Positions 37,175-48,828 of a DNA stretch of 64,000 nt are shown piece by piece. Origin of the DNA: Ulota crispa (taxonomy: Eukaryota; Streptophyta; Bryopsida; Orthotrichales; Orthotrichaceae); NCBI GenBank assembly GCA_963920765.1, contig OY987245.1:7580727-7644726 (forward strand), in the 5' to 3' direction. The notes under the pieces were generated by a model. That model did no database searches, had not been told where the DNA came from, and saw only the letters and a program-made list of their open reading frames with translations. The stretch's first letter is position 1. Every line of letters starts with the position of its first letter. Made by a program: the position numbers and the translations under genes.

Positions 37175-39711
37175 ATTTTATGATTATAACTTGTTGATAC
37201 TAGCATTTATTGAACCAAAGCCAAGTAAAAATCCATTATATTTGGGGCTTCTAGTAATATCTTTCTCCCACAAGTTGATGTCAAGTCCTTTAAGTTGTCT
37301 CATCTATTGTAGGTCCTTTTCATTCAACATCTCATTGGTTATTTTGGCATCTTCACTAGTTCACTTTGTATTGAAAGGCAAGTTGTCAATTTTGCCTAAT
37401 CCCAATTGTCTTAGATTGCAAGAGGGTCAAGATACTCACATGTTGATTTAATATTTAACTAGATTTGAGCTATTTATGCAATTTTGGATTTTGTTTACAA
37501 AACATAGAAAGATTAGCCAATGTTAAGGGACATAAATCTCCCAATTTTTTGATTATGCGGTTCATTATTTCTAATCTTTGTATAGTCTAACACTAGTTAG
37601 ATACTTTATTCAAATTACTTGTATATTTTCAATTGTACATGCAATGTATTGTTTCATGCAATGTGGATCTTCTTTGCTTAGAAACAATGCAATCTAGCTA
37701 AGACATGGAGATAGGCAATTGTATTCATGCCCCTCACATCTCTCAATGCTTGTTGTTGTTATCATTTTGTCTATGTTACATAATACTAAAGAGGTACCAG
37801 AAGATCATCTAATCAAAACTTAATTTTGTTGAATACCAACCTTCATAATGCTTTGAAGCTTTCTAAAGAGCATAGTGTTGCAATTAGAGCTGTTTGTTTG
37901 GTCTAATATACATCAAACTATTAAGTGTTTCTTTAGAAAATAGTTGGTGTATCTTTAGAGCATGTAAATGTTTGCATGTGCATTTTACATTTCATTGAAA
38001 AGTATAAGAAAATAGGAGAGCAAATGGACATATGGATTACTCAAATGTACACACATACAAGTGAAGAAAACAAAATGCTCATCCACAATCTCAATTATAT
38101 ACCCTCCCAATTAACCCTTTTCTTGATGTTAAACCTTCCCTCAAAGCTAACCCTTCTCTCAAGACTAATCAGCTCTTTTTCAACTTTGGCATAGAGTAAC
38201 TCCTGTAGCCATATTTTGAACTTTCAACACATCTTTCATTTGAAGTCAGACCATGAGTGTTAGTATGTGAGTTAATTTTGGTTGGATATTTTCACCTAAT
38301 TTAGTTGTATAGTAGCACATAGCGCACATGCTAAGTACCACACTCTGGTAGCAGATAAAGTAGAGTTTACAAAACAAGTTTGAGGCTTGGTCTCCCCTCT
38401 TACAAGGAACGAGAACGTGTGTGTATGGCCCTAATAATTTCAAATGACATAGCTTATTGGGAGACTGTTCAATGTTCATTCTAAGATAGTGTATGGATAC
38501 AAAAAATCTACCACGATCGATTATGTATGATATAACTATATTCATCCACACTTTCAACAATGATTAGAATGTGCATCCAAAGTGTGTAAACTCCAATTTT
38601 TGTACTCTTTGGAAGAAAACCCAAGAATATATGTAGATGTACTGAAAACCAAATGTATATTGATTAAATTTGCATTTGGATTAAGTGACTTTTGATTAGT
38701 GTGGGAAATTGATAAATGATAAATTTGACTAAAAAATGTTTCTTTACCCTTGGGTCATAATAACTTGCAGCTTGCACACCGACCTCCAACAACTGACCCT
38801 CAAACCTAGGAAAGTTGGTTTGATCATACATTGGGTTAGACAAATTTGCAATTGGTGTAGATCTCAAGGGCCATGATTGAATTGTATAAGTTCACACTTA
38901 GTAATAAGAACTTGATATCAATGGACTGAGCTCTTGTACCCAAACTCTCTTCAGAGCTCTCAACATTTCCCAAAAAACACTCCTACATGTGCCAGTACTA
39001 GATATACTGTTTCATACCAACAGTAGCGATGTATTCACCACACACAGCAAAACTATGTTCCAAGAAAATCGCCAGTTAGAGTATCGTAAGTCAAGAAAAT
39101 GAGATTTAGAATCTGAACTCATAATGTTTTAAAAAAAATTGTTCAAAGACAACTAAATGCTGAAACTATAGGATAAGAAATGATCAAAACATGTAAGCTT
39201 CTCAACAAACTAAATTCATCGTCGTTACCAAATATATATACTACTCATATTTCTACTACAACAAATGGAAGTGGACATTCCACCAAAGGTCTGCCGCCCA
39301 ATGAGACTCCCATTCTTGTCCCATGGCTCATAAGAATCCCAGAATATCCAGAATTCTCAGACCAACTGTGACCAAATGCACATAATGACTGACCCAACCA
39401 CCCAACCACCTACCCAACTCTACAAAACATCCCCTTTGCTAACCTACAAAATACCACCCCCTTTCTCACACTACCTCTCAAAAGATTAATAAATTAATCC
39501 TATAGAATCTACCTCTGCAAGAGGTAATGTCATTGTCCCACAATTCTTGCGTATATGGTGGGTGTAAAAGGAAACGGACTTTTCATCAATGCCGGTTTCA
39601 AACCAAAACCAGAGTTCTTGGTGAATCAATAGTTAGGAGCCTGCCTTTGAAAGGGGGAGATAACCCTTAGTGTTCCTTTCAAAATCCTATAAACCTGGAT
39701 TTTAAACACAC
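37175..39711. other. No gene or known repeat recognised
   Basis: About 2.5 kb of AT-rich DNA. Open frames of up to 104 codons exist on both strands, but none shows a family signature or consistent splice sites. Confidence 0.4.
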
Positions 39712-40115
39712 TAAGGTAAGAATACCATAAACCGTTACCCCCATAAACCGTTACCCCCCAGGAGAGTAGACTGTTCTAAAACCAACAATAGCTGGCTCTA
39801 AAAAGGATTCCAAAAAATTCTAGAAAGATGCTATTTTCTCACATTTGATTGGTTCACACTTGTTTTAGAACAAGGTTCTAGAAGTAACCATTTTAAGGTA
39901 CATCTAAGAAACAAGAATAGGGTCCCAATGAAGAATCCACATTTATATTCCATAAATTATTCATTCTTTGGTATTTTACTTTATTTTATTTTTTAAAATT
40001 ATTTTCCTTCTTCCTTATCCTTGTTTTTGCACAGATTGAGCATTTCTCAAGAGATTCCCCATATCTTATCAAGCTAAGTAGCTTATTTTAACCATTTATG
40101 GTATTTCTATCCTTA
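39712..40115. mobile_element. TA-flanked AAGGTA MITE T7
   Basis: It starts TAAGGTAAGAATACCATAAA and ends TTATGGTATTTCTATCCTTA. The interior matches T8 at 46798-47179, sharing an 'accaacaatagctg' block and 'tttgattggttca' block. Non-coding. Confidence 0.72.
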
Positions 40116-40133
40116 AAACTTGATGCATTTTGG

Positions 40134-40373
40134 TTACCCCCTCAACACCCCAGCACCCCAAATCTAGCCTCTCCATATTCAACAATTTGTTGACTTTAAC
40201 CGTTATAGTCTTTTGATCTGTGCAATGAAAACCTACCAAAATTTTCATACATCTGCAGACCCTAAGCCTTGTACAATATCACCGACTAAACTCTTCTAGA
40301 TGTTGTTTTTTAACTTGCTGTGCCAAGCTTTTTGCAGAGGGAGGTCCAACACGGCATGAATTTGGGGGGTTAA
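40134..40373. mobile_element. TTAA-type MITE in the 3' region of the GIL1-like gene
   Basis: It is alike along its length to the element at 51757-52005. The right end keeps TTAA; the left reads TTAC. Its right border lies 28 bp beyond the GIL1-like stop codon, so it probably forms part of that gene's 3' UTR. Confidence 0.65.
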
Positions 40374-40401
40374 AAGAAGGAACCCACGAACTCACCATTA
40401 G

Positions 40402-43400
40402 TCACTGGAACTTACTGCTACAGAACACCTGGCATTTGATGGTTTGCCGATTCACAATGAACCCCGGGTTCACCATGACGCTGACCTTCGACCGAATGGC
40501 TTCCTCCTCGTACGTGGTCACCTGCAGTGAAAATATTTTGGATGAAGTGGCCTTAGTTTTTTTCTAACCAAAAAATGGTTGAGTAGCAAGAATGGCTACA
40601 TTTTTTTACAGATGTAAAGTTGGATGCTTTCAACCTTTTTATCAAGGTTAGAAATTTCATGATAGTTTTGTGAGACATTAAAATATTGCATGAGTTGGGT
40701 GAGGTGACATCAAGTGGAACCCTGAAAACCATGCTCCTACTCCCAAACTCGTGTATAAAAGTTGGTTAAATATTTTACATTTTTCCAAAAAACACTATAG
40801 AACAATTAGCCACACCAACTTTGCTGTAGCAAAAAAGCGATAATTAAGGTAGTCGCTCTAAAACCGTCACTTTAAGGGCTATTCTGGATTTTCATGGGCT
40901 TTTCAAGACATGAAGATTTTTTGCCTAATTTTTTGTCAAAGAGAAATGGATGCTAAATGTAACCCAATTTTTTTCATTTTTTTTGAAGCATTATTGAATT
41001 GTTGATGAATTTTCAAAGTTTTTTGTAGTAGGCACCTATTTGTGACCCTAGGTCTCCCATAAAGCGTCCCCTTGCAAGTTATAAAGAGATCAAATGAATA
41101 GAGGAGTATGATTGGCTCTTGCAATAAAATACACCTTTTCTTTTAAGAATAAGAAGGGTCCATTCAAGAACCATCTCATGTTCATTCTTGGACTGGCTAG
41201 GGTCGCAATTAGAGCCGACTACCTTAGCACAAAATAATTTCAGTGGTCACCTGCTCCATGTAGCGCGGGTCGAAATCCGCGTGGGCGGGAACTCTGAAGA
41301 TGGAGACATGCAGCTCATGCGCGAACGCCAGGTGGTGCAGCAGCCACACGGACTTGACGGCGTTGAAGAACGCCCCCAGGAGCGACATCGACGTCTCTCT
41401 GTCCGCCACTTTTGTCAGCTGCGACAGAATGAGCTCCATACGGATCACGAAGAAGCGGTGGAACACGGGGTTCACGATCCTTATGGCGCTCTGCACGAGT
41501 CAAGGTACGTTCATCAAATCACACTGTGAATGCCATTTGAGCTGCACTCTTTTTATTTTCAAGCTTTGCAGTTGAGCAAGAGAGAAAAAACGCATCGCAA
41601 CGCAAGTAGAATCGTGTGTTTCAGAGCAAATTTGAATTAGTTCTGCGTTCCTAAGATTCTGCACCTTTGATTAGCCGTTATATTCAGAAATTCTCATTAT
41701 GATAGTAGATTGCAATTAGGTGAGACGTAATCAAACTCAGCGCATTCCAGTGTTTTTAGGAGCACAATTGAGTTAGTTGTGCGTTTCTTAAGGTTCTGAA
41801 CCTTTGATTAGCCGTTATATTTAGAAATTCTCATTATGATAGTAGCTTGCGATTAAGTAAGACGTAATCGAACTCAGCGAATTTAGAGTCAGGTCATTTG
41901 GAGCAACTGAATTGTTTAAGAATTTTAGAAGGTTTTAATTTATCAGATTCAGAAATATTCGTAGATATGTATTTGCTACCAAGCTCAGCAAGAGAAAAGG
42001 ATACGCAACGCAAGAAGAATCTGTGTGTTTCAGAGCAAAATTGAATGAGTTGTGCATTTCTAAAGGTTATGAAGCTTTCCTTAGCCCGTTGTGTTCAGAA
42101 ACTCTTGATATGATAGTAGATTGGGATTAGGTGAGACGTAATCAAACTCAGCGCATTCAGTGTCATTTCATTTGGAACAATAGAATTGATTAAGAAATAT
42201 TTTTCGAAGGTTCTAAACTATCAGGCTCGGCTAGAGAAAAAGATACGCAAACGCAAGTAGAATCGTGTGTTATATAGCAAAATTGCATCAATTATAAAAT
42301 ATTTTAAAGATCCTAAGCCTAAGATGTGCCGTTCAATTCAGAAAATATCATAGTAATTATTTGTTGATTTATTGTAAGTGATACAGGCCAAATCATTACT
42401 CAACAGAAATAAAATCACGTTTCTTAAGGCAAGCTATTGAACTGTTGTGAATTTCTGAACCTGCAGATTGTAATTGTATTCAGAAAAAACGTTATAGTGA
42501 TTCTTTGCTAAGAGTTGAAATAAAACAAAACACAGGAGAATCACGTTTTTGAAATTTCATGCTTGCAATAATTTCATAGATACACCTGCTTTTTCAGAAA
42601 TTTCACAGATATTCTTGGACCAAATTTTTCAAGCTTTTTTATTGTTGTGTATGCCATTCCCCTTCTTCCTTTGTGCGCACGCATAACAAGAAAGAAGTAG
42701 TGTGTGCACAACGGGAGAAAGAAAGTGACATGCACAACAAAAAAAAAGCTTGAAAATTTGGTCCTATCTGTGAAATTTCTGGAAAAGCAGGGGTATCTAT
42801 GAAATCATTGCAAACTTCATGGGTATCCATGAAATTTTCACTTTTGTAAGCAGATATAGATTAGAGGTGACTTCTCGAACCTGTGGTTTGCCGATGTCGA
42901 GGGAGCGTTCAATGGAGGTCCAGTTTTGTCGTTTAAGCTCGTGGTATTCACGGCAGCAAGATTGGCGCAGAAGGTCGGGGTCGTAGATGGCAGTGGCACC
43001 GTTCGGTTCAAATGAGACATTCTCGAAGGACTCGTAGAGAATCGTGTTGAGGAAGGATTCGAAGTAAAGAACAACAACAGAGCGGGGCATGTTCGCAATC
43101 AGTTTCGGGGAAGAATCTTTCTGTTGAGCAAGGAGCGACGTGATGACTTGTGTAGCGGATTCTCCCGAGTTTCGAATGTGGAGACACAGCGCATACGCGA
43201 GCCGTTTCGTACAAAGCTTGGAGTCTTCGAAAGCTTTTTGGAACATCGGCGGAGTGACATCCAACGAGGTAAACCGGTGCGCCTTTGGTGGTGTTGTAGT
43301 GGCAGTATGCGCGCTGGTATGATTATTCTCTCGTTTGTGTTTTTCGATTTCGTAGTCAAGTTCGATGTCTTTCGTTTCAGTCTGACGCACGCCGAGCTGC

Positions 43401-45556
43401 AACTCGAGCTCCTGGCACCGTTGTTGCCATTGCTGGCACTTGCCCTCGGCTGCATCCATGGCGGCTTGTAACGCTTTGAACTCCTCCGCGGTCGTCTGCT
43501 CATTCTTCTTCGCTTGCTCGAGTTTGTAGTGGAGCGTCTTGATGGTGTATTCCATGACTTTGAAAGAGTTGGAGTCTAGCTTTATGCTTCCTTGGTCTAC
43601 AACTTGAAAAAGATCATTTATCTTCGTTCCATTGCTGGGCTTCTTCTTCCCCCAGTGTAAGATGTTGAACACACTGCTGTGTGAGCTGCTTCCCATGCCT
43701 GACTTCGAGCTCTTCATACTTCCGTTCCTTGTGAGCTCAGAGGAGTAGCCGATCTCGGAAGCTGAAACAGATTCAGTGTAAATATAAAACTACAAAACTT
43801 CATATGACACCACCCTAATTGCAACAACGTCCAAAATTCGAGGAATGAATGGGTTCCAAAGTCACCGGTTGTGATAAAAACGCTACAGACGACAGTGTAA
43901 GATGCAGTGGAGGTTGCATTTGGTGAAGCACTGTTGTTTTTAGATATTCTCAACATTGCAGGATATGGCATTTTATGAAACTTTTGTTCATGCACAAGCT
44001 TGGGTACCCCTGAAGTTTGCAATATTTTCATAGATACCTCTGCTTTTTCAGAAATATCACAAATGCCCTTGGACCAAAATTTTCAAGCGTTTTTTTTGGG
44101 TTTCCACGCCACTTCCCTTCTCCCTTTGTGCACACATAACAAGAAAGAAGTAGTATGCACACAAAGGGAGAAGGGAAGTGGCATGCACCCCAAAAAAAAC
44201 GCTTGAAAATTTTGGTCCAGGGGTATCTGAAAAAGCAGGGGTATCTATGAAAATATTGCAAACTTCAGGGGTATCCATGAAGTTTTCCCTTAAATCTAAC
44301 ATGCTTTTGTAAAAAGTGCTTGTTCAGGAGTATGATACCTGCGGTGTCCTTCTCCAGATCGGGGTTAATGATGGAGCTGTCGCCACTCCAATTCGGCATG
44401 CTCACAGCAGCAGGAGTCCTAGCCACATTCGCAGGGCCACGTCGCCGGCTAGTCCCAAGATCTTTACCAATAGCCTTCAAGGCTCCGCCCACTCCATGAT
44501 CCGCCTTGTTGCGGACTCCAAACAAAGGCAAGGTGGACCTCGAAAGATTCTTCCAGGCCTTCGTAGGCAACTTCCCTTCGAGTTTCTCGGCTTTGGACCT
44601 CGCGGGGGAGACGCTTCCAACCGGAGGCTTTTGCCATTTCTTTGCAGATTTCATGTCAAAGGGCACAGTCTCTTCCGGAGGATCCCTCGCTTTCGCAAAT
44701 TCGGGACTCGGTGGCTCTGGAGTGTGTCGCCGTCCCCGGGTAGGGGTCATCCAGCCGAACCTCTTTGGCGGGGAAGGGCTCGGCATCTCCAAGGGTGGGG
44801 GGTTCTTACTCTGGTGAGGACTGGTACTACCGCACGTGCTTGCATGCTGTGGCGAGCTTGCTCCACTTGCACTTGGCTTCCGAGTGTTGTAATTCGCCAT
44901 CTTTGACGTGCTTCGGTTGCTATGCCCATCCACAACAGGTAATTGGTTCAACGGCCCGCTCTGATGCGGTGACCTGTCCGGAGTGAGCAACCTATGGGTG
45001 TCCACGTAAGGGGAGGGGTGCATTTGCTCGAGCTGCGGGGTGTGCGTGGGGATGTCCGTGTGAATCTCCATGATTTCCTTCCACTGCGCCTGTGAAAAGT
45101 CCATCTCCGCATCATGAAAAGTAGTTTCTCCATTTGCGGTCTGGTAACTAATCTCCGTGGTTATGACCTCCTCTACGTTCTTCCCAGACGTGACGGGATC
45201 CTTGAGCCAACTCACCACTGCTGGACACAGAACCTAAACAGAAGCAAAACAGCAACAGGGGAAGTCATTACCACAATCAGAACGCATGAAATGAGAAAGG
45301 TGAGATCCTTCTAACTGACAATGGGTGCATTAAACACTATTCATCTAAAAAGTCAGATGGTTTCCAAGGCAGGGCAATGTGACAGAATACTCACAGGGTT
45401 GACTATGGAATACTCTTCCTGTGAAGGCCTGGCGGCACGAGACTGCCCTTGAGTGCGGTTGTTGGCGCTCATCGTAGTGCCAATCACATGATCCCCGCGT
45501 CCCACCGCAGCCCCCACTGTCATCACTGGACTCGAAATCTTCATCTTGCGTCCCAT
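40402..45556 (-). CDS. GIL1/IRK-interacting-protein-like, DUF641 family, five coding exons
   Basis: Exons in transcript order: 45395-45556, 44339-45233, 42881-43761, 41251-41490, 40402-40521; all GT-AG with phase kept, 765 aa. This plant family includes GRAVITROPIC IN THE LIGHT 1 and the IRK-interacting protein, linked to light and gravity responses and receptor-kinase signalling. About residues 80-350 are rich in Ser/Pro and basic residues, probably disordered. A coiled coil (HYKLEQAKKNEQTTAEEFKA onwards) follows, then the family's C-terminal blocks: YHELKRQNW, NPVFHRFFVIRMELILSQ, AVKSVWLLHHLAFA, IFRVPAHADFDPRYME and, in the last exon, VMVNPGFIVNRQTIKCQVF. The N-terminal half is longer and more diverged than in flowering-plant members. 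The start at 45556 is a choice; an in-frame ATG 12 bp later is possible, and a nearby upstream ATG is out of frame. Confidence 0.88.
40845..41226. mobile_element. TA-flanked AAGGTAG MITE T9 (GIL1-like intron 4)
   Basis: It starts TAAGGTAGTCGCTCTAAAAC and ends GAGCCGACTACCTTA. The interior resembles T10 at 48318-48828. Its right border is 25 bp from the exon 4 donor. It makes up about half of the intron. Confidence 0.75.
41560..42500 (-). repeat. Imperfect tandem repeats in GIL1-like intron 3
   Basis: At least four units of about 135-270 bp. Recognisable starts lie near 41625, 41760, 42032 and 42274 ('gagcaaaattgaat' block followed by a 'gattagccgtta' block). They fill most of the 1.4-kb intron together with the foldback element after them. 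Confidence 0.75.
42550..42840. mobile_element. Foldback MITE F4 (GIL1-like intron 3)
   Basis: Palindromic copy of the F family. The right end is close to consensus; the left border is approximate. It ends about 40 bp from the exon 3 donor. Confidence 0.65.
44010..44290. mobile_element. Foldback MITE F5 (GIL1-like intron 2)
   Basis: Palindromic copy with arms of well over 100 bp. The right end TTTTCCCT is at 44290 and the left border is approximate. Open frames on both strands here come from the palindrome. Confidence 0.7.
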
Positions 45557-46048
45557 TCCACTGCATCCCAAACGACCAAGCCAATTCCTCCAGTCCTCGC
45601 TACTTCATTATCCTTGCCGCATCAACCATCCTCTCGGTCCCTATCAACCCTTCAAATCCTCAGATTCCCAAAACCTGTACACCCTCGGCATATCTTGCCT
45701 CTCTTCCAAAACACAGTGGTCTCTCAAGTCCCTCGACTCGCAGCATCCGTCACTCCCTGCACTAATCCCCGGAACAAAGGCGTCATCGCTGCGCTCCACT
45801 GGAAGCACAACCAACAGAATGCCAAAAACAACAGTATGACGACACAAGCGGGAGGCAGACGCGAGTGCAGGAAAATGAAAAAGAAAGCTCCAGGTTTGAA
45901 ATGGGAGGAGTGGGAGAGGTGCGAGATGAATCTCGCATGTGATTTGACTAGATTTAAGGCACAACGTGAGGAAAGGCCATGCCAGCTGGGCAATATGGAC
46001 CGGGAATTGGCGCGAGAGGGATGAGCGGGGATGAGGAAGAGAGGACTT
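45557..46048. other. Upstream region of the GIL1-like gene
   Basis: A G/C-richer stretch that should hold the promoter and leader. Open frames on both strands (for example 45449-46024 +) overlap the first exon and have no family of their own; I read them as chance frames. Confidence 0.4.
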
Positions 46049-46306
46049 GGTTTACTGCACATCAGGGTGGAAAATCTCAACTTTTTTTACAAACAAAGGT
46101 AAAAATTTGCTTCCTAGTTTGATGTTATTCAGTGGTATCCTCCTCCGTGGTTTTAGCAGAAATTAGGCCCTCGGAATCCAAATGTGGATTCAAATTCCCT
46201 GATTCAATCTCTCGATGGTAAATATCTAAACTCTTATATTTTGTGCCTGGTAAAAAATCTGAACTTTTCCACCCCGATCCCACATAGAGTGATGTGCAGT
46301 AAACCA
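46049..46306. mobile_element. B-family-related fragment with inverted GGTTTACTGCACATCA ends
   Basis: The outer ends GGTTTACTGCACATCA (46049) and TGATGTGCAGTAAACC are exact inverses. The interior matches about half of a B-family element ('ttttttttacaaacaaagg' to 'tggtaaatatctaaa'). Confidence 0.55.
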
Positions 46307-46797
46307 AGCCATGGGAAGGGGGCGATGGGAGAAGATTGGGGCCAGCCCCTTAAGGAGCAGTTTAGACTACGTCCCAAGTCCCATTGAAATTTGATGAAAT
46401 CTAAGAATCTGATTGGCAGAGGGGCAAAAGATGGGACTTCGCGTTTTAAACTATGTCCCAAGTCCCACATCACACTTGCTTAAAGCCATTTTCCATGGAA
46501 GGTTGGAACTGGAGGCCCATCCAGGTTGACCTGAGCAGCGCACAAAAAGTATTTTTGAAATCCCCACACGAAGAAGAGTTTCAAAAAGATCTTTCGGGCA
46601 AGGGTCCAGAGAGAAAGCCGCATAGGTCAACTTCAACTTCACCAGAGCTTGGACCCCTTTGTCAGACCCCTCCAGTCCCCCCATGGAAGCTAGCTCTTAA
46701 CATGGAGCCTACATGGCAGCACTTTTCCAAATTTTGGCGCCAAAAAAAATTGGACTTCACTCCAAGATTGAGTTTAACATTTTGGCTACTCATCTTT

Positions 46798-47179
46798 TAA
46801 GGTAGAAATATTGAAAACAGTTAGTGACCACTACTTGGAGAACTAGATTGCTTTGAAACCAACAATAGCTGCATTCAAAAAAGTTTGCAAAATATTCTAA
46901 GAAGATGCTATTTCCTTGCGTTTGATTGGTTCAAACTTATTTTGGAACAATGTACTAGAGGTAGCCGTTTAAGGTGCACCTATGAAACCAGAATCAGTCT
47001 AAACCCTAAATCCACATTTATATTGCATAAAATATTCATTCTTGAGTAAATTTTCTTTTTCTTTTTTGCAATCTTCCTCATCCTTGTTCCTCCATAGATT
47101 GAGCATAATTTCTCAAGAAACCCCCATATCTTACAGGCTAAAGTGGCTTATTTTAACCGTTTATGGTATTTCTACCTTA
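46798..47179. mobile_element. TA-flanked AAGGTAG MITE T8
   Basis: It starts TAAGGTAGAAATATTG and ends TTATGGTATTTCTACCTTA with TA borders. It is the closest relative of T7, which lies on the other side of the GIL1-like gene. Confidence 0.75.
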
Positions 47180-48317
47180 GCCCAAGTCTCATCTTTTCTA
47201 GCACAAAAAGATGGAATTTCGCACTCCCGTGGGACTTTGTCAGATGGGACGTGGGCCGTACTCTGAACCACCCCTAAGCTTACTGTAGAAGAATACAAGG
47301 ACTGCACAGTTGGACTTGGACTGCCCCGTGACCCCGTCGACCTTTGGCTTTGCAGTTTGCACCAATGAACAGGGAGAGCCGAAAAACATTAGAAAGTCAG
47401 CCAAATGAAATGAGGAAAAAACCGATTGAAAACTATACAAACCGGCTAAAAACCGACTAAACTTTTGAATTTTTTCTAATTATAATGTATGTATACAAGG
47501 AATAGCCGGTGCATGTACTAAAAAAACCGAATGGAAATGAGAAATGTAGGCTTTTTGCCGAAGTAGCTCAAAAACTCCCCGCACACTGCTCTGCACTTCT
47601 GCAGCGCCGGATTTGGCGATTGCGGGAGCTTTGGTTTTTCCTTTTTTTCTTTTTCTTTTTTCCCACGACAGAAAGCGACGGATACGACATGGATGCTGGT
47701 TCGACGTGCTGGGGTTTCAGCCGATTGCGGAGCCGCCACGTGCGTCACCTCAGCTCCCTCAGGCTCCCGTGTCTTGTTCCTGTTTTTTCTTTGCTTTTCC
47801 TTTTATTTCTTTTTATTTCGTTTTACTTGAGCGAGCAATTTAGTTTGAAATATGTGGACTTGTGGAGGTTGTAAAGTTGGCGGAGTTTATAGAATTTGCA
47901 CTTAATTAGGGCCAACTTCCACGGGCGGGCAGAATTAGCCAGGGTGATAGGGTTTTTTCAATATTGGAAAAAAGAGGTCCCAAAATTCTCATGCCTCTCA
48001 TTAGTAATTTGTAAAAATATTTTTTTCAATTTTCAATTTTCTTTAAGCACACTTTTCATGCAAGGTTTTGTAAATCATTTGTTGTTTCTTGGACAAGGTG
48101 AATTGACCTCTCATTGTCCTTTTTGGGATGAATGGGCCTAGGAACTTGGTCAACTGTGAGGTCTCGGAGCTCGGTCAACTGCTCTGTGAGTTTGTGGAGC
48201 CTGGGTAAAAAACATCCACTATTTCACATTTCAAAAATTATGAGAAATTGGGATCTTACCATCAAGAGATTGAGTTTGAAAATTTTGATTTTGCATTTGG
48301 ATTTGAAGACCTTGATA
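47180..48317. other. No gene recognised; G/C-rich patch at about 47580-47760
   Basis: The patch has open frames in several phases and looks like a relic exon or leader, but no family can be named. The remainder is AT-rich. Confidence 0.35.
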
Positions 48318-48828
48318 TAAGGTAGTGTGCTCATAAACCGTCCATCTAATGGCTGAAACTGAATTTTGGGGAGGTGAAACTTCTTGAACTATTTTTCAGT
48401 AAATTTTCCTTGAAAGAAAAGAAGAATTGACATCTAACCCAAGTTGTTTCATATTTTTGGAGCTTTGTAGAATTAGTTATGAAATTTTGAAGAGGAAAGG
48501 CCATAGGTATCTAAACTGCCCACCTCCTCAAATGTGCATCACGTGTACATTAGGGGGTTTCAATTATATCATTCTGCAGCAAAATCGTTCATGTGAATGA
48601 GATTTGTGAAAAACCGGGGTGAACCAGCCATGACGATCTTCAAAGGTTGTGACAGCACGTTCACTGTGGTGAACAAAAACTCATTCACGTCAATTTGTTC
48701 ATGATTTTTTCGAGATATCTAAAACCCTGTATTGTTGAAAGGCTATGAAAAAAAGCATGTACTAGCATACTCCATTTGGTGAGGTGAGCAGTTTTAGAGC
48801 TTGAGCGGAATATGAGCAGACTACCTTA
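48318..48828. mobile_element. TA-flanked AAGGTAG MITE T10
   Basis: It starts TAAGGTAGTGTGCTCATAAA and ends ATGAGCAGACTACCTTA with TA borders. It is related to T9. Non-coding. Confidence 0.75.

Noticed and set aside
41188-41529. Plus-strand 113-codon open frame
   Set aside because: Shadow of GIL1-like exon 4, which carries the conserved AVKSVWLLHHLAFA block on the minus strand.
44316-44906. Plus-strand 196-codon open frame
   Set aside because: It lies antisense to GIL1-like exon 2, whose strand is fixed by protein similarity and consistent splicing; base composition explains the long frame.
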